From contig NZ_CP118527.1 in the NCBI RefSeq assembly GCF_028885415.1, positions 3,286,001-3,350,000 of the forward strand: a DNA stretch of 64,000 nt, read 5' to 3'. The notes under the pieces are model-generated. The model did no database searches. It was not told where the DNA came from and worked only from the letters and a program-made list of their open reading frames with translations. Every line of letters begins with the position of its first letter. The first letter of the stretch is position 1. Source of the DNA: Streptomyces coeruleorubidus. GTDB taxonomy: Bacteria > Actinomycetota > Actinomycetes > Streptomycetales > Streptomycetaceae. Positions 54,715 to 63,910 of this stretch are shown in pieces. A program made the translations under genes and the position numbers.

Positions 54715-55176
54715 TCATCCGACGAGACCGAGAAGTGCGCGCATCCGCGCGTACTTCTCGGTCAGTCGTTTGCGGGTGGCCTCGTCGAGGGCCGCGAGGC
54801 GTGCCGGGTCCGCGTTGTGCGCCAGGTCCGCCTCCTTCACCAGCAGCGCGCCGGGCGTGGCGAGGATGCGCGCGGCGTACGCCTCGGGCGGTTCCCCCGC
54901 CCGCTTGGTGACCGCGCGGACGATGTCCTTGGTACGGCTGCTCAGCGCGGCCTCGCGCAGCCACTGAGGCGACAGCGCCTCGTCCTCGACGGCGTCGTGC
55001 AGCCAGGCCGCCGCGATCTGCTCCTCGTCGCCGCCCCGCGCCCGTACGCCCTGCGCGACGGCCTGGAGATGCTCGGCGTAGGGCCGTCCGGCCTTGTCGG
55101 TCTGGCCGGCGTGCGCGGCGCGGGCGGTGGCCTCGACCTGGGCCAGGGTCAGCGGGGTGCGGGGTGTCTCGGTCAC
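54715..55176 (-). CDS. HD-domain hydrolase (RelA/SpoT hydrolase-like, small)
   Basis: 153 residues, GTG at 55176. HD signature in EEQIAAAWLHDAVED (near 60-70) with a preceding His (AEHLQAV) and a later D in VKEADLAHNADPARL: a complete H...HD...D metal site as in small (p)ppGpp hydrolases (Mesh1-like) and related phosphohydrolases. Soluble. Substrate uncertain. Confidence 0.82.
   Translation of the reverse strand: MTETPRTPLTLAQVEATARAAHAGQTDKAGRPYAEHLQAVAQGVRARGGDEEQIAAAWLHDAVEDEALSPQWLREAALSSRTKDIVRAVTKRAGEPPEAYAARILATPGALLVKEADLAHNADPARLAALDEATRKRLTEKYARMRALLGLVG
54726..54763. terminator. stem-loop overlapping the 3' end of the HD gene
   Basis: gaccgagaagt-gcgcg / cgcgc-gt-acttctcggtc, 16 pairs, inside the last codons of the HD gene and 27 bp past the acyltransferase stop. 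It can end the plus-strand transcript even though the minus strand codes through it. Confidence 0.6.
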
Positions 55177-55208
55177 GGCTCCAGTGTGCCCCTGAGGAGA
55201 ACCGCGCC

Positions 55209-56387
55209 TCAGCGGGTGGCGGCCGCTGTCGGGCCCTCCCGGCAGATCAGCAGCAGGGCCCGGTCGTCGTTGACGTCCTTGGCCACGGCCTCGATGAGGT
55301 GCCAGGCGGCGCCGTGGAAGCCTCCGGCCACATAGCGGTCGGCCTCGCCGGTGAGGCGGTCGATGCCCTCGACGATGTCGCGGTCTGAGGTCTCCACCAG
55401 GCCGTCCGTGAACAGCATCAGCACGTCGCCCGGGCGGAGCGAGCCCTTCACCGGGTCGAACTGGGCACCGTCGTACACGCCGAGGAGCGGGCCTTCCGCC
55501 GCCTTCTCCTCCCAGCGGCCGCTGCCCGCGCTGAGCTGGAGGCCCGGCGGGTGGCCGGCGGAGTAGAGCTCGTAGTCGCCGGAGTCCAGGTCGAGGACCA
55601 GGTGGATGGAGGTCGCGAAGCCCTCTTCCCAGTCCTGGCGGAGCAGATAGCCGTTCGCGGCCGGGAGGAAGGCGTGCGGCGGGAGGGAGCCCAGGAGCCC
55701 GCCGAACGCGCCGGACAGGAGCAGCGCGCGGGAGCCGGCGTCCATGCCCTTGCCGGAGACGTCGGTGAGGACGACCTCGAGCGTGCGGCCGCCGTTGGTG
55801 CGCGCCGCCACCACGAAGTCGCCCGAGAAGGACTGGCCGCCCGCCGGGCGCAGCGCCATCTCGCGGTGCCAGCCGTCCGGCAGGCCGGGCAGCTTGCTCT
55901 GCACCCGGATGCGTTCACGCAGGTCGAACAGCATGGTGCCGCCGCGCCGCCAGGGCACACCGACCCGGCTGCGGAACTGGGCCAGCAGCAGCCCGAAGAA
56001 ACCGCAGGCCGCGACCACGAGCACCACGCCCGGGGTGACCCTGGACGGACCCTCCGTGTAGGGGCCCAGCTGCACCGACTCCACGATCAGCGCCGTGGCC
56101 GCCGCCGCGTACAGACCGAGCAGGCTCGCCGGGCGCAGCAGCAGACCGCCCACGACGACCGGCAGGACCAGCGCGGCCGGCGAGAACCACACCGAGTTGG
56201 CAAGCGTCGCCGCCGCGATCAGCGGGACGGTCAGGAGCAGGCCGGCCAGGGCGATCCAGTCCGAGCCGTCACCGCGGAAGTAGTCCACGGCGGCTCGGCG
56301 CACGCCGACGCGGACCCGGTGCCACTGCTTCTTCAACCGGGCCGTGAACGTCTCGGCTTCCGCGCGCCGCTCTCGTCCTGCTGCCAT
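55209..56387 (-). CDS. SpoIIE-type PP2C protein phosphatase, membrane-bound
   Basis: 392 residues, ATG at 56387. N-terminal about 145 residues contain four to five membrane helices (WIALAGLLLTVPLIAAATLA, FSPAALVLPVVVGGLLL, VVLVVAACGFFGLLLA). The SpoIIE phosphatase domain is about 165-385: SFSGDFVVAARTNGG (first Asp), VVLTDVSGKGMDAGSRALLL (metal Asp), YELYSAGHPPGLQL, LFTDGLVETSDRDI, DRALLLIC. Probably dephosphorylates anti-anti-sigma factors. No sensor domain other than the membrane part is visible. Confidence 0.92.
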   Translation of the reverse strand: MAAGRERRAEAETFTARLKKQWHRVRVGVRRAAVDYFRGDGSDWIALAGLLLTVPLIAAATLANSVWFSPAALVLPVVVGGLLLRPASLLGLYAAAATALIVESVQLGPYTEGPSRVTPGVVLVVAACGFFGLLLAQFRSRVGVPWRRGGTMLFDLRERIRVQSKLPGLPDGWHREMALRPAGGQSFSGDFVVAARTNGGRTLEVVLTDVSGKGMDAGSRALLLSGAFGGLLGSLPPHAFLPAANGYLLRQDWEEGFATSIHLVLDLDSGDYELYSAGHPPGLQLSAGSGRWEEKAAEGPLLGVYDGAQFDPVKGSLRPGDVLMLFTDGLVETSDRDIVEGIDRLTGEADRYVAGGFHGAAWHLIEAVAKDVNDDRALLLICREGPTAAATR

Positions 56388-56547
56388 TAGTTCGGGACCC
56401 TATCCATCGGACCGGCCGCTTGGCACGGGAGGTCCTACTTGTCCCCCGTCCGAGGGCCGACTTCACAGTGAACTTACGGTGCGCAGCCCGCCGCCGCCCC
56501 GGAGAAATTCCCTCGCTCGTCCCGAGTTGCCCTGGTAGGCATGGGTC

Positions 56548-57804
56548 ATGGCGACTGACGCGACCGGCTCCGCGGCGACCCTGCGGGTCCTTCGGCAGGA
56601 CGACTGGGACAAGTGGTACGACACCCTCATCCGCGGCTTCGGCGGGGTGCCGGAGTCCGCCGAGGAGCGGGAGTTGTGGAACGCGCTGACCGAGTGCGAC
56701 CGTTCACTCGGTGCCTGGGACGGGGACGACTGCGTGGGGACGGCCGGGGCGTTCCGCTTCCGGCTCACCGTGCCCGGCGGGGCCTTGGTGCCGGCCGCGG
56801 GCGTCACGATGGTGAGCGTGGCGGCCACGCACCGCCGGCGCGGCGTCCTGACGTCGATGATGCGGCGCCAGTTGGACGACGTCCGCGCCTGGGGTGAGCC
56901 GCTGGCCGTGCTCACGGCCTCCGAGCCGGCGATCTACGGCCGGTTCGGATACGGCGCGGCCACCTTCCAGTTGAACGCCGAGATCGACACGAGCCGGGTG
57001 CGGCTGTCGTCGCTGCCGGCGGGTACGGACGACGTGCGTCTGCGATACGCCGTTCCCGCCGATGTCGTCGATGTGTGCGAGGCGGTGTACGCGCGGCTGG
57101 TGCCGTCGCGGCCGGGGATGCCGGCGCGGCAGCCCGGCTGGGAGCGGCTCGGGGTGCTCGATCCGGAGAGCGAGCGGGGCGGGGCGTCGCCGCTTCAGTG
57201 CGTCCTCGCCGAGCGGGACGGGGAGACGGTCGGGTACGCGCGGTACCGCGTCAAGCCCGGCTGGGGGCCCGCCGGGCCCAACGGCACGGTGATTGTGGAG
57301 AACTCGGCCGCGCTGGATCCCGCGGCGGACGCGGCGCTGCTGCGGTTCCTGTTCGGCATCGACCTGACGTCGACGCTGGTGATGCGGGGGCGGCCGGTCG
57401 ACGACGCGTGGCAGTACATGGTGTCCGACATACGGCGGTGTCAGCCGCGGTTGCGGGATTCGCTGTACGTACGGCCGGTGGATGTCGGGGCCGCGTTGGA
57501 GGCGCGGACGTATCAGACGCCGGTGGACGTGGTGTTCGAGGTGGAGGACGCGTTCTGTCCCTGGAACGCCGGGCGTTGGCGGCTCAGCGGGAATGCGAAG
57601 GGGGCGTCCTGTGAGCGTACGGCGGATGCGGCGGATGTCGCGTTGTCCGTACGGGAGTTGGGGGCGGCGTATCTCGGTGGGGTGAGCCTCGGGGCGTTGG
57701 GGGCGGCGGGGCGTGTGCGGGAGTTGCGGCGGGGGGCGTTGGCGGAGGCCTCGTTGGGGTTCGGGGCCGGTGCGGTGGCGCCGTGGCTGCCGCACAGTTT
57801 CTGA
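56548..57804 (+). CDS. Eis-like GNAT acetyltransferase with SCP2-like C-terminal domain
   Basis: 418 residues, ATG at 56548. Tripartite Eis organisation: GNAT core with VTMVSVAATHRRRGVLTSMM (acetyl-CoA loop, near 90-110), FGYGAATFQL, a second GNAT-like domain (about 165-290), and a sterol-carrier-like C terminus ending in WLPHSF. The free C-terminal carboxylate takes part in catalysis in Eis. Eis enzymes acetylate aminoglycosides and other amines at several positions. Promoter in the 160 bp shared with the divergent phosphatase gene. Confidence 0.9.
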   Translation: MATDATGSAATLRVLRQDDWDKWYDTLIRGFGGVPESAEERELWNALTECDRSLGAWDGDDCVGTAGAFRFRLTVPGGALVPAAGVTMVSVAATHRRRGVLTSMMRRQLDDVRAWGEPLAVLTASEPAIYGRFGYGAATFQLNAEIDTSRVRLSSLPAGTDDVRLRYAVPADVVDVCEAVYARLVPSRPGMPARQPGWERLGVLDPESERGGASPLQCVLAERDGETVGYARYRVKPGWGPAGPNGTVIVENSAALDPAADAALLRFLFGIDLTSTLVMRGRPVDDAWQYMVSDIRRCQPRLRDSLYVRPVDVGAALEARTYQTPVDVVFEVEDAFCPWNAGRWRLSGNAKGASCERTADAADVALSVRELGAAYLGGVSLGALGAAGRVRELRRGALAEASLGFGAGAVAPWLPHSF

Positions 57805-58079
57805 GCTTGTTCCTTATCTGGTTCGTCGTGATGCAGTGTGTACACCGCCCGGCCCGAACTCGCCGACTACTACGACCTGGTGGGACTGGGAGTCCCGCCG
57901 GCGCCTGGCCGAAGAGCACTACCTGGCCGCGACCCGCCCTCAGCAACGCGCCCACCTGGTGGTCCCTGGGCACTGAACCGTCCCCGTACGTCAACGGTTG
58001 AAGAAGGTACGCCGACCGTCCGGCCCCGGCTTCTCAAGCGGCTCGAAGATAAAGAACAAGCTGGGTGCGGAGCTGTTTT

Positions 58080-58889
58080 TCAGGGGCGTTGGCAGGTCGG
58101 GCACCAGAAGAGGTTGCGGGCGGCGAGATCGGCGGTGCGGATCTCGCCGCCACAGATGTGGCAGGGCTGGTCGGCCCTGCGGTAGACGTACACCTCGCCG
58201 CCGTGGTCGTCCACCCGGGGTGGGCGGCCCATCGCCTCCGGGGTGTGTTCCGGGCGGACCGTGTCGATGCGGTTGTTGCGGACGCCCTCGTGCATGAGCT
58301 CGGCCAGGTCGGTCCAGATCGCGTGCCACTCGGACGGGGTGATGTCCTTGCCGGGGCGGTACGGGTCGATGCGGTGCCGGAAGAGGACTTCCGCGCGGTA
58401 GACGTTTCCCACGCCGGCGATGACCTTCTGGTCCATGAGGAGGGCGGCGATGGTCGTACGGCTGCGGGAGACGCGGCGGTATGCGGTGTCCGGGTCGGCG
58501 TCGTCGCGGAGGGGGTCGGGGCCGAGGCGGTCGTGTATCGCCTGCTTCTCCGGGGGTGTGATGAGGGCGCAGGTGGTGGGGCCGCGGAGGTCCACGTAGG
58601 TGGTGTCGTTCGCGAGGCGGAGACGGACGGTGTCGGTGGCCGGGGGTGCGGGGGTGGGGCCGAAGGTGACCTTGCCGAAGAGGCCGAGGTGGATGTGGAT
58701 CCAGTCGGTGGCGTGGAAGCCGAGGAAGAGGTGTTTGCCGTGGGCTTCCGTGTGGGTGAGTTCCGTGCCGGTGAGGAGGGTGGCGGCGTCGCTGAACTTG
58801 CCCTGGGGGCTGGTTACCTGGGGGGTTGTGCCGAGGAAGGCGGTGGCGTAGTCGAGGGCCAGCCGGTGGATGGTGTGGCCTTCCGGCAC
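58080..58889 (-). CDS. Fpg/Nei family DNA glycosylase (Nei2-type endonuclease VIII)
   Basis: 269 residues from GTG at 58889 (MPEGHTIHRLALDYATAFLG), with AGGAG six bases upstream; longer starts run into tandem-repeat DNA. Catalytic Pro2 and Glu3 follow the start, as the family requires. The H2TH region is VIAGVGNVYRAEVLFRHRI and the zinc finger is CHICGGEIRTADLAARNLFWCPTCQ. Removes oxidised pyrimidines; the PEGHTIHR start is of Nei2/Nei type rather than MutM. Confidence 0.94.
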   Translation of the reverse strand: MPEGHTIHRLALDYATAFLGTTPQVTSPQGKFSDAATLLTGTELTHTEAHGKHLFLGFHATDWIHIHLGLFGKVTFGPTPAPPATDTVRLRLANDTTYVDLRGPTTCALITPPEKQAIHDRLGPDPLRDDADPDTAYRRVSRSRTTIAALLMDQKVIAGVGNVYRAEVLFRHRIDPYRPGKDITPSEWHAIWTDLAELMHEGVRNNRIDTVRPEHTPEAMGRPPRVDDHGGEVYVYRRADQPCHICGGEIRTADLAARNLFWCPTCQRP

Positions 58890-58922
58890 GGGTTTCTCCT
58901 GTGATCGTCGCCTTTGTCCACA

Positions 58923-59066
58923 CTGAACCCCACGGTGGGCTCGGCACTGAACCCCGCGGTGGGCTCGGCACTGACCCCCACGTCGGGCTCGGCACTGGCC
59001 CAGCGTCGGGCTCGGCCCCTGACCCCCACATGAGGCTCGGACCCTGCCCCCACATGAAGCCCGGAT
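58923..59066. repeat. six tandem 24-bp repeats
   Basis: Units start at 58923, 58947, 58971, 58995, 59019 and 59043, each ctgaaccccacggtgggctc plus ggca or close variants; the first two differ at one base and divergence grows to the right. Upstream of the Nei-type gene in the 360-bp gap to rpiB. It contains no stop in one minus frame (8-residue repeat) but has no start or ribosome site. Confidence 0.85.
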
Positions 59067-59249
59067 ACTGAAAACTGAACCTCGCGTCCAGCCCCTGGAG
59101 CTGCACACCAGCTCGGACGCTGGGGCCGCGCCGGTGGCCAGCCCCAGTACCCGCGGGCATCTCGAACCTCGGAGCCCCTCCCCCGCTCGGCACAACCGCC
59201 TGACCTCAGCGGTTCAGGCAGGGCCTCGTGCAGGCCAGGGCCCGGAGCC

Positions 59250-59735
59250 CTACGGCTGGGGGTGGTGGGGCGGGATGGGAGGGAGGTCGCCTGTTGACTC
59301 GTACGCGTCGAGCATGTCGATTCGGCGGACGTGACGTTCGTCACCGGAGAACGGCGTGTTGAGGAACGTCTCGACGAAGGCCGTCGCCTCGGCCTGCGAG
59401 TGCATGCGCGCGCCCACGGCGACGACGTTGGCGTTGTTGTGCTGGCGACCGAGGGCCGCCGTCTCCTCGCTCCAGGCGAGGGCCGCGCGGACGCCCTTGA
59501 CCTTGTTCGCGGCGATCTGCTCGCCGTTGCCGGAGCCGCCGATGACGATGCCGAGGGCGTCGGGGTCCGCGGCCGTCTGCTCCGCGGCGCGGAGGCAGAA
59601 GGGCGGGTAGTCGTCCTGGGCGTCGTAGATGTGCGGGCCGCAGTCGACGGGGTCGTGACCCGCCGCCTTCAGCCACTCGACGAGGTGGTTCTTGAGTTCG
59701 TAGCCCGCATGGTCCGAGCCGAGGTACACGCGCAT
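59250..59735 (-). CDS. rpiB: ribose-5-phosphate isomerase B
   Basis: 161 residues, ATG at 59735 (MRVYLGSDHAGYELKNHLVE). RpiB features: the SDHAGYELK start, GIVIGGSGNGEQIAANKVKG (phosphate loop; Ser in place of the catalytic Cys of E. coli, as in actinobacteria), HNNANVVAVGAR. Interconverts ribulose 5-P and ribose 5-P. The C-terminal Pro-rich tail is slightly longer than usual. Confidence 0.96.
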   Translation of the reverse strand: MRVYLGSDHAGYELKNHLVEWLKAAGHDPVDCGPHIYDAQDDYPPFCLRAAEQTAADPDALGIVIGGSGNGEQIAANKVKGVRAALAWSEETAALGRQHNNANVVAVGARMHSQAEATAFVETFLNTPFSGDERHVRRIDMLDAYESTGDLPPIPPHHPQP

Positions 59736-59871
59736 GGGACGAGTGTGACACGAGTGTTTCAGGGAAGGCGCGCCGGGTGGCGCTCATGAAAACGTGAGTC
59801 GAATGTGAGCCGCGTTATAGAAGCTCAGGAAAACCTCAAGTAACAATCTGGATTCAGAGGTTCATCTCGGC

Positions 59872-59893
59872 GTTCACCTCCGATTCACTGGAC
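59872..59893 (+). promoter_or_regulatory. possible PHO-box-like direct repeat
   Basis: gttcacctccgattcactgg with TTCA spaced by 11 bp, the spacing of PhoP direct repeat units (GTTCACC consensus), preceded by gttcatc 12 bp earlier. It is 120 bp before the permease ATG. Only the first unit is a perfect match, so weak. Confidence 0.3.
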
Positions 59894-60012
59894 CCGCTCG
59901 TACACCGCTCGTACGAGCCTCTGTACACCGTCATGCCGCGACACACCCCCGTTCGTACGGCTCAGGCGGTTCGTACGGAAGAAAGCTCCCCGGCGCAAAG
60001 GAAATCCGTTCC

Positions 60013-61524
60013 ATGACCTCGCAGCCGACTCTCAAGACGACAGGAAGCGAACGCGGCGGCCCCGGAGAACCCGGTGGCAGCCCCGGGCTCCAGGCCGGGC
60101 TCAAGAACCGGCATCTGTCGATGATCGCCATCGGTGGTGTCATCGGGGCGGGCCTGTTCGTCGGGTCCAGCTCCGGTATCGCCACCGCCGGGCCCGGCAT
60201 CCTCCTGTCGTACGCCCTCGTCGGCACGCTCGTCGTGCTGGTGATGCGGATGCTCGGTGAGATGTCGGCCGCCAATCCGACCTCGGGTTCCTTCTCCGCG
60301 CACGCCGACCGGGCGCTCGGACCCTGGGCCGGTTTCTCCATCGGCTGGCTGTACTGGTTCTTCTGGGTGGTCGTGCTGGCGGTCGAGGCGACCGCCGGTG
60401 CCGTGATCCTTGAGGGGTGGATCCCGGCCGTGCCGCAGTGGGCCTGGGCCCTGATCGTGATGGTGGTGCTCACCGCCACCAACCTCGTCTCCGTCGGGTC
60501 GTACGGCGAGTTCGAGTTCTGGTTCGCCGGGATCAAGGTGGTCGCGATCGCCGCGTTCATCGTCATCGGCGGGCTGGCCGTGTTCGGGCTCCTGCCGGGT
60601 GTGGACAGCGAGCAGGCCGGGCTGAGCAACCTCACCGAGCACGGGGGCTTCCTGCCCCACGGTGCCGGGGCGATCCTCACCGGTGTGCTGCTCGTCGTCT
60701 TCTCCTTCATGGGCAGCGAGATCGCCACCCTGGCCGCCGGTGAGTCCGAGAACCCGCAGCAGGCCGTCACCAAGGCCACCAACAGCATCATCTGGCGTGT
60801 CGCCGTGTTCTACCTCGGCTCGATCTTCGTCGTGGTGTCCCTGCTGCCGTGGGACAGCAAGTCCATCACCAAGGACGGCTCGTACGTCGCCGCGCTCGAC
60901 TCCCTCGGCATTCCGCACGCCGGTCAGATCATGAACTTCATCGTGCTGACCTCGGTGCTGTCCTGTCTCAACTCCGGCCTCTACACCGCCTCCCGCATGG
61001 CCTTCTCGCTCGGCCAGCGCGGCGACGCGCCGAAGTCCTTCGCCCGCACGACCGCCAACGGCGTGCCGCGGACGGCGATCCTCGCGTCCGTCGCGTTCGG
61101 ATTCGTCGCCGTCTTCTTCAACTACAAGTTCCCGGACTCCGTCTTCCTCTTCCTCGTGAACTCCAGTGGCGCGGTCGCCCTGTTCGTGTGGCTGGTGATC
61201 TGCTTCTCGCAGCTGCGGATGCGGAAGATCATCAAGGCCGAGGCGCCGGAGAAGCTCGTCGTGAAGATGTGGCTGTACCCGTACCTGACCTGGGCGACGG
61301 CCGCGCTGATCGTGTTCATCCTCGGTTACATGCTCACTGACACCGAGCACGACGGACGCCAGACCATCGTGCTGTCGCTGATCGTCGCGGCGCTCGTCCT
61401 CGTCGTCGCCTTCGTGAAGGAGAGGGTCGGTGGGGGTCGGCGGGCCGCCGCCGCTGACGCCGCGCAGGCGCAGGCACAGACCCAGGCACAGGACGACAGC
61501 CGGGACGAGGTCTCGGCCGGCTGA
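60013..61524 (+). CDS. amino acid permease, APC superfamily (GabP/ProY-like)
   Basis: 503 residues, ATG at 60013 with AAAGGA nine bases upstream. Twelve membrane helices expected. Motifs of the AAT family: HLSMIAIGGVIGAGLFVGSS at the first helix, PTSGSFSAHADRALGPWAGF, GSEIATLAAGESENPQQAV, SVLSCLNSGLYTASRM. The C-terminal 35 residues are an Ala/Gln-rich cytosolic tail. Proton-coupled uptake; the substrate is not readable, with gamma-aminobutyrate, proline or aromatic amino acids as family options. Confidence 0.92.
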   Translation: MTSQPTLKTTGSERGGPGEPGGSPGLQAGLKNRHLSMIAIGGVIGAGLFVGSSSGIATAGPGILLSYALVGTLVVLVMRMLGEMSAANPTSGSFSAHADRALGPWAGFSIGWLYWFFWVVVLAVEATAGAVILEGWIPAVPQWAWALIVMVVLTATNLVSVGSYGEFEFWFAGIKVVAIAAFIVIGGLAVFGLLPGVDSEQAGLSNLTEHGGFLPHGAGAILTGVLLVVFSFMGSEIATLAAGESENPQQAVTKATNSIIWRVAVFYLGSIFVVVSLLPWDSKSITKDGSYVAALDSLGIPHAGQIMNFIVLTSVLSCLNSGLYTASRMAFSLGQRGDAPKSFARTTANGVPRTAILASVAFGFVAVFFNYKFPDSVFLFLVNSSGAVALFVWLVICFSQLRMRKIIKAEAPEKLVVKMWLYPYLTWATAALIVFILGYMLTDTEHDGRQTIVLSLIVAALVLVVAFVKERVGGGRRAAAADAAQAQAQTQAQDDSRDEVSAG

Positions 61525-61556
61525 CCCTTTTGGCGCTTGCCGTTCGTGGTGAACGG

Positions 61557-61603
61557 GGGCCTGCGGTGCGCGTTCCGCCAGTACGCGCACCGCGGGCCCT
61601 TTT
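61557..61603 (+). terminator. terminator after the permease, with T-run
   Basis: 16-bp stem gggcctgcggtgcgcg / cgcgcaccgcgggccc (one mismatch), 11-nt loop, followed by tttt. One of the few classical intrinsic terminators in the window. Also convergent with the kinase stop at 61614. Confidence 0.9.
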
Positions 61604-61613
61604 CCGTTGCCGA

Positions 61614-63659
61614 CTACAGCACCGTGAAGCTGTCCTTGACCTGCTCGTACGTGCGGAGGGCTTCCGGTTCGATGCCGGAGTCGTACCAGGTGTTGATCTG
61701 GTACGACTTGCCGTCCGCGTTGAAGCCGAGCAGGCGGGCGTGCCAGTGGACGCCCCGCAGCGTGAACGTGTACTCCCAGACCACCGCCGGGTGGCCGCGG
61801 AACGTCGTCTCCGCCAGGCGGATCTTGCGGTAGTCCTGACCCTGGTGGGCGTTGCGCTCCGAGGTCTGCCAGGTCTCCAGCAGGTCGCCGCGGGCCAGGG
61901 ACGACTTGCCGACCAGTTCCTGCATGCCGTCCGGGGAGGTGTAGTGCACCTCCGCTCCCGTCTTCACGTCCCGCCGCCAGCCGTCGGGGGTCGCCCAGGC
62001 GAATCCTCCGGCCTCCCGGTGCGCGCCGGGCGGCAGGCTCCGCGGCCTGGCTGTGCCTTCGACGGTGGCTGAGGGCGTGGAGTCGGGGGTGGGGTCAGTG
62101 GTGGTGTCTTCAGCGGGTGGTGCGGAGGCCGAGGCACCAGCGCGGGGGGTGTCGTCGCCCGGTGAGCCGGAGGACGTCGCCAGCAGGATTCCCACCACGG
62201 CGCCGACCGTCGCGACCGTGGCCGCCGCGGCGGCGAGCATCGTACGGCGGTGGCCGGCTCGGGGGCGGACGGCGGCCGGTGTGGCGGGGCCAGGGAGTTC
62301 GCCGGGCGGCATGGCGGTGAGTGCCGGGGTGGGGCGGGGACGGCCCTCCGTTGCCGCCTGTGCCCGGGTGAGGGAGACGGGGCTCGGGCGGTGGGTGGCA
62401 GTGGTGGTGCTGACGGCGGGGTTCGGAGAACTGGCCGCGTTCGGTTGTGTCGTCCGTGCGGTGGGTGTGGGGGTGGAGGTGGAGGTGGGGACGGGTTCGC
62501 GGGGGTCCTTTGGGCTGGGTGGCCTGGGTGGTGGCGGCGACGGCGGCGTCGGGGCCGATGTCCCCGGCTCCGGTTCCGGGGCGGGTTGTTCGTCCGGCCC
62601 GGGTTTCAGGTCCGGCTCGGGCTTCGGGTCCGGCTCGGGCTTCAGGTCAGGCCCGGGTTTCAGGCCAGGCCCGGGCTTCAGGTCAGGCCCGGGCTTCAGG
62701 TCAGCCGCGGGTTCGGGCTGTCGGTCCGGCACCGCCACAGGTTCCCGAGCGGGTGCCGCATCCGACACCGGATCCGGCAACTCCCTTGCCCGCTCCCGCC
62801 GTTCGAGGCCCACTCCCACCGGCACCGTAGGCGTCGGCGCCGGGTGAGCGACCGGCTCCAAAGCCGCTGCCAGTTCCTCCAGCCCCGGGCGGACCGACGG
62901 GTCCTTTTCCAGCAGGGACGTCAGGATGTCGCGCAACGGGCCGGAGACCGCGGGGAGTTCGGGCTCCTCGTACAGGACCGCGTGCAGGGTCGCCAGCGTG
63001 GTGTCGCGGGCGAAGGGGGAACGGCCGCCCAGGGCCGCGCAGAGGGTCGCGCCGAGGGACCAGACGTCGGACGGCGGGCCCTGCGGGCGGCCGGAGATAC
63101 GCTCGGGGGCCATGTAGTCGGGGGAGCCGACCAGCATGCCGACCATGGTGAGCGCCTTGGCGTCCTGGATCGCGGCGATGCCGAAGTCCGTGAGTACGAC
63201 ACGCCGTTCGCGTCCCGGTCCTGCCGGTCCGCTCCCGTTCTCCACCAGCACGTTGCCCGGCTTGATGTCCCGGTGCAGTACTCCCCGCGCATGGACCTGC
63301 CGTAGTGCCGCGACCAGGCCGAGGCCGATGCGGGCCGTATCGCGGGGGCCCAGTGGGCCCTCCTCCGCGATGATCCGTTCGAGGGAGCGGCCCGCGACCA
63401 ACTCCATGACGAGCCACAGGCGTTCGCCTTCGTCGACCACGTCGTAGACGCGTACGACGTTGGGGTGGTCGATCCGGGCCGTGGCCCTGGCCTCGCGCAG
63501 GGTGCGTTCGCGGCGGGTCCTGCTGTCCTCCGCGTCCAGGCCGTCGATACGCATTTCCTTGACGGCGACCTGTCGGTCGAGTATTTCGTCGGCGGCGCGC
63601 CACACCCGCCCCATTCCCCCCTGGCCGATACTTTCGACCAGCCGATAGCGCCCCGTCAC
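61614..63659 (-). CDS. Ser/Thr protein kinase with Pro-rich juxtamembrane and extracellular domain
   Basis: 681 residues from GTG at 63659 (MTGRYRLVESIGQGGMGRVW), with AGGG eight bases upstream; TTG 63701 with GGAGG is an alternative. Kinase domain 1-270: GQGGMGRVWRAAD, AVKEMRIDG (Lys), VLHRDIKPGNVLV, VLTDFGIAAI, GSPDYMAPERI. It is intact, unlike the 52-kb relative. A long disordered linker has 18-bp-encoded KPGPDL repeats (62597-62706). One membrane helix (RRTMLAAAAATVATVGAVVG) precedes an extracellular domain of about 130 residues ending LRTYEQVKDSFTVL. Confidence 0.93.
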   Translation of the reverse strand: MTGRYRLVESIGQGGMGRVWRAADEILDRQVAVKEMRIDGLDAEDSRTRRERTLREARATARIDHPNVVRVYDVVDEGERLWLVMELVAGRSLERIIAEEGPLGPRDTARIGLGLVAALRQVHARGVLHRDIKPGNVLVENGSGPAGPGRERRVVLTDFGIAAIQDAKALTMVGMLVGSPDYMAPERISGRPQGPPSDVWSLGATLCAALGGRSPFARDTTLATLHAVLYEEPELPAVSGPLRDILTSLLEKDPSVRPGLEELAAALEPVAHPAPTPTVPVGVGLERRERARELPDPVSDAAPAREPVAVPDRQPEPAADLKPGPDLKPGPGLKPGPDLKPEPDPKPEPDLKPGPDEQPAPEPEPGTSAPTPPSPPPPRPPSPKDPREPVPTSTSTPTPTARTTQPNAASSPNPAVSTTTATHRPSPVSLTRAQAATEGRPRPTPALTAMPPGELPGPATPAAVRPRAGHRRTMLAAAAATVATVGAVVGILLATSSGSPGDDTPRAGASASAPPAEDTTTDPTPDSTPSATVEGTARPRSLPPGAHREAGGFAWATPDGWRRDVKTGAEVHYTSPDGMQELVGKSSLARGDLLETWQTSERNAHQGQDYRKIRLAETTFRGHPAVVWEYTFTLRGVHWHARLLGFNADGKSYQINTWYDSGIEPEALRTYEQVKDSFTVL

Positions 63660-63910
63660 CAATATCCCTGGAACACCGCCGATGTTCGCATTCCCCGGCA
63701 ATCCGCTGCACCCCCTCCACGACGCCGCGACCGACTCCAGTGAAACACAACGGTCACACTTCGCGCCGCACCAGGATAGTGCCGGGAAATTTTGTGGTAG
63801 CTCTTTCAGTACTGCGAATTCAGGCGCAGTCCAGGACGGTTCACGGGCAACCCAAGGGCCAACCCAAGGGAAATCCGGGGGCAGTCCAGGGGGACACAAG
63901 GGGGGCGAAC

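Noticed and set aside
57805..58079. Transposase or gene fragment downstream of the Eis-like gene
   Set aside because: Short patches look coding-like in more than one frame but none has a start, ribosome site or motif I can name; treated as non-coding.
58923..59066. CRISPR array
   Set aside because: Units are contiguous tandem repeats of 24 bp without spacers and there are no cas genes.
58890..59195. N-terminal extension of the Nei-type glycosylase through the tandem repeats
   Set aside because: The catalytic Pro-Glu must directly follow the initiator residue, so the start has to be the GTG at 58889.
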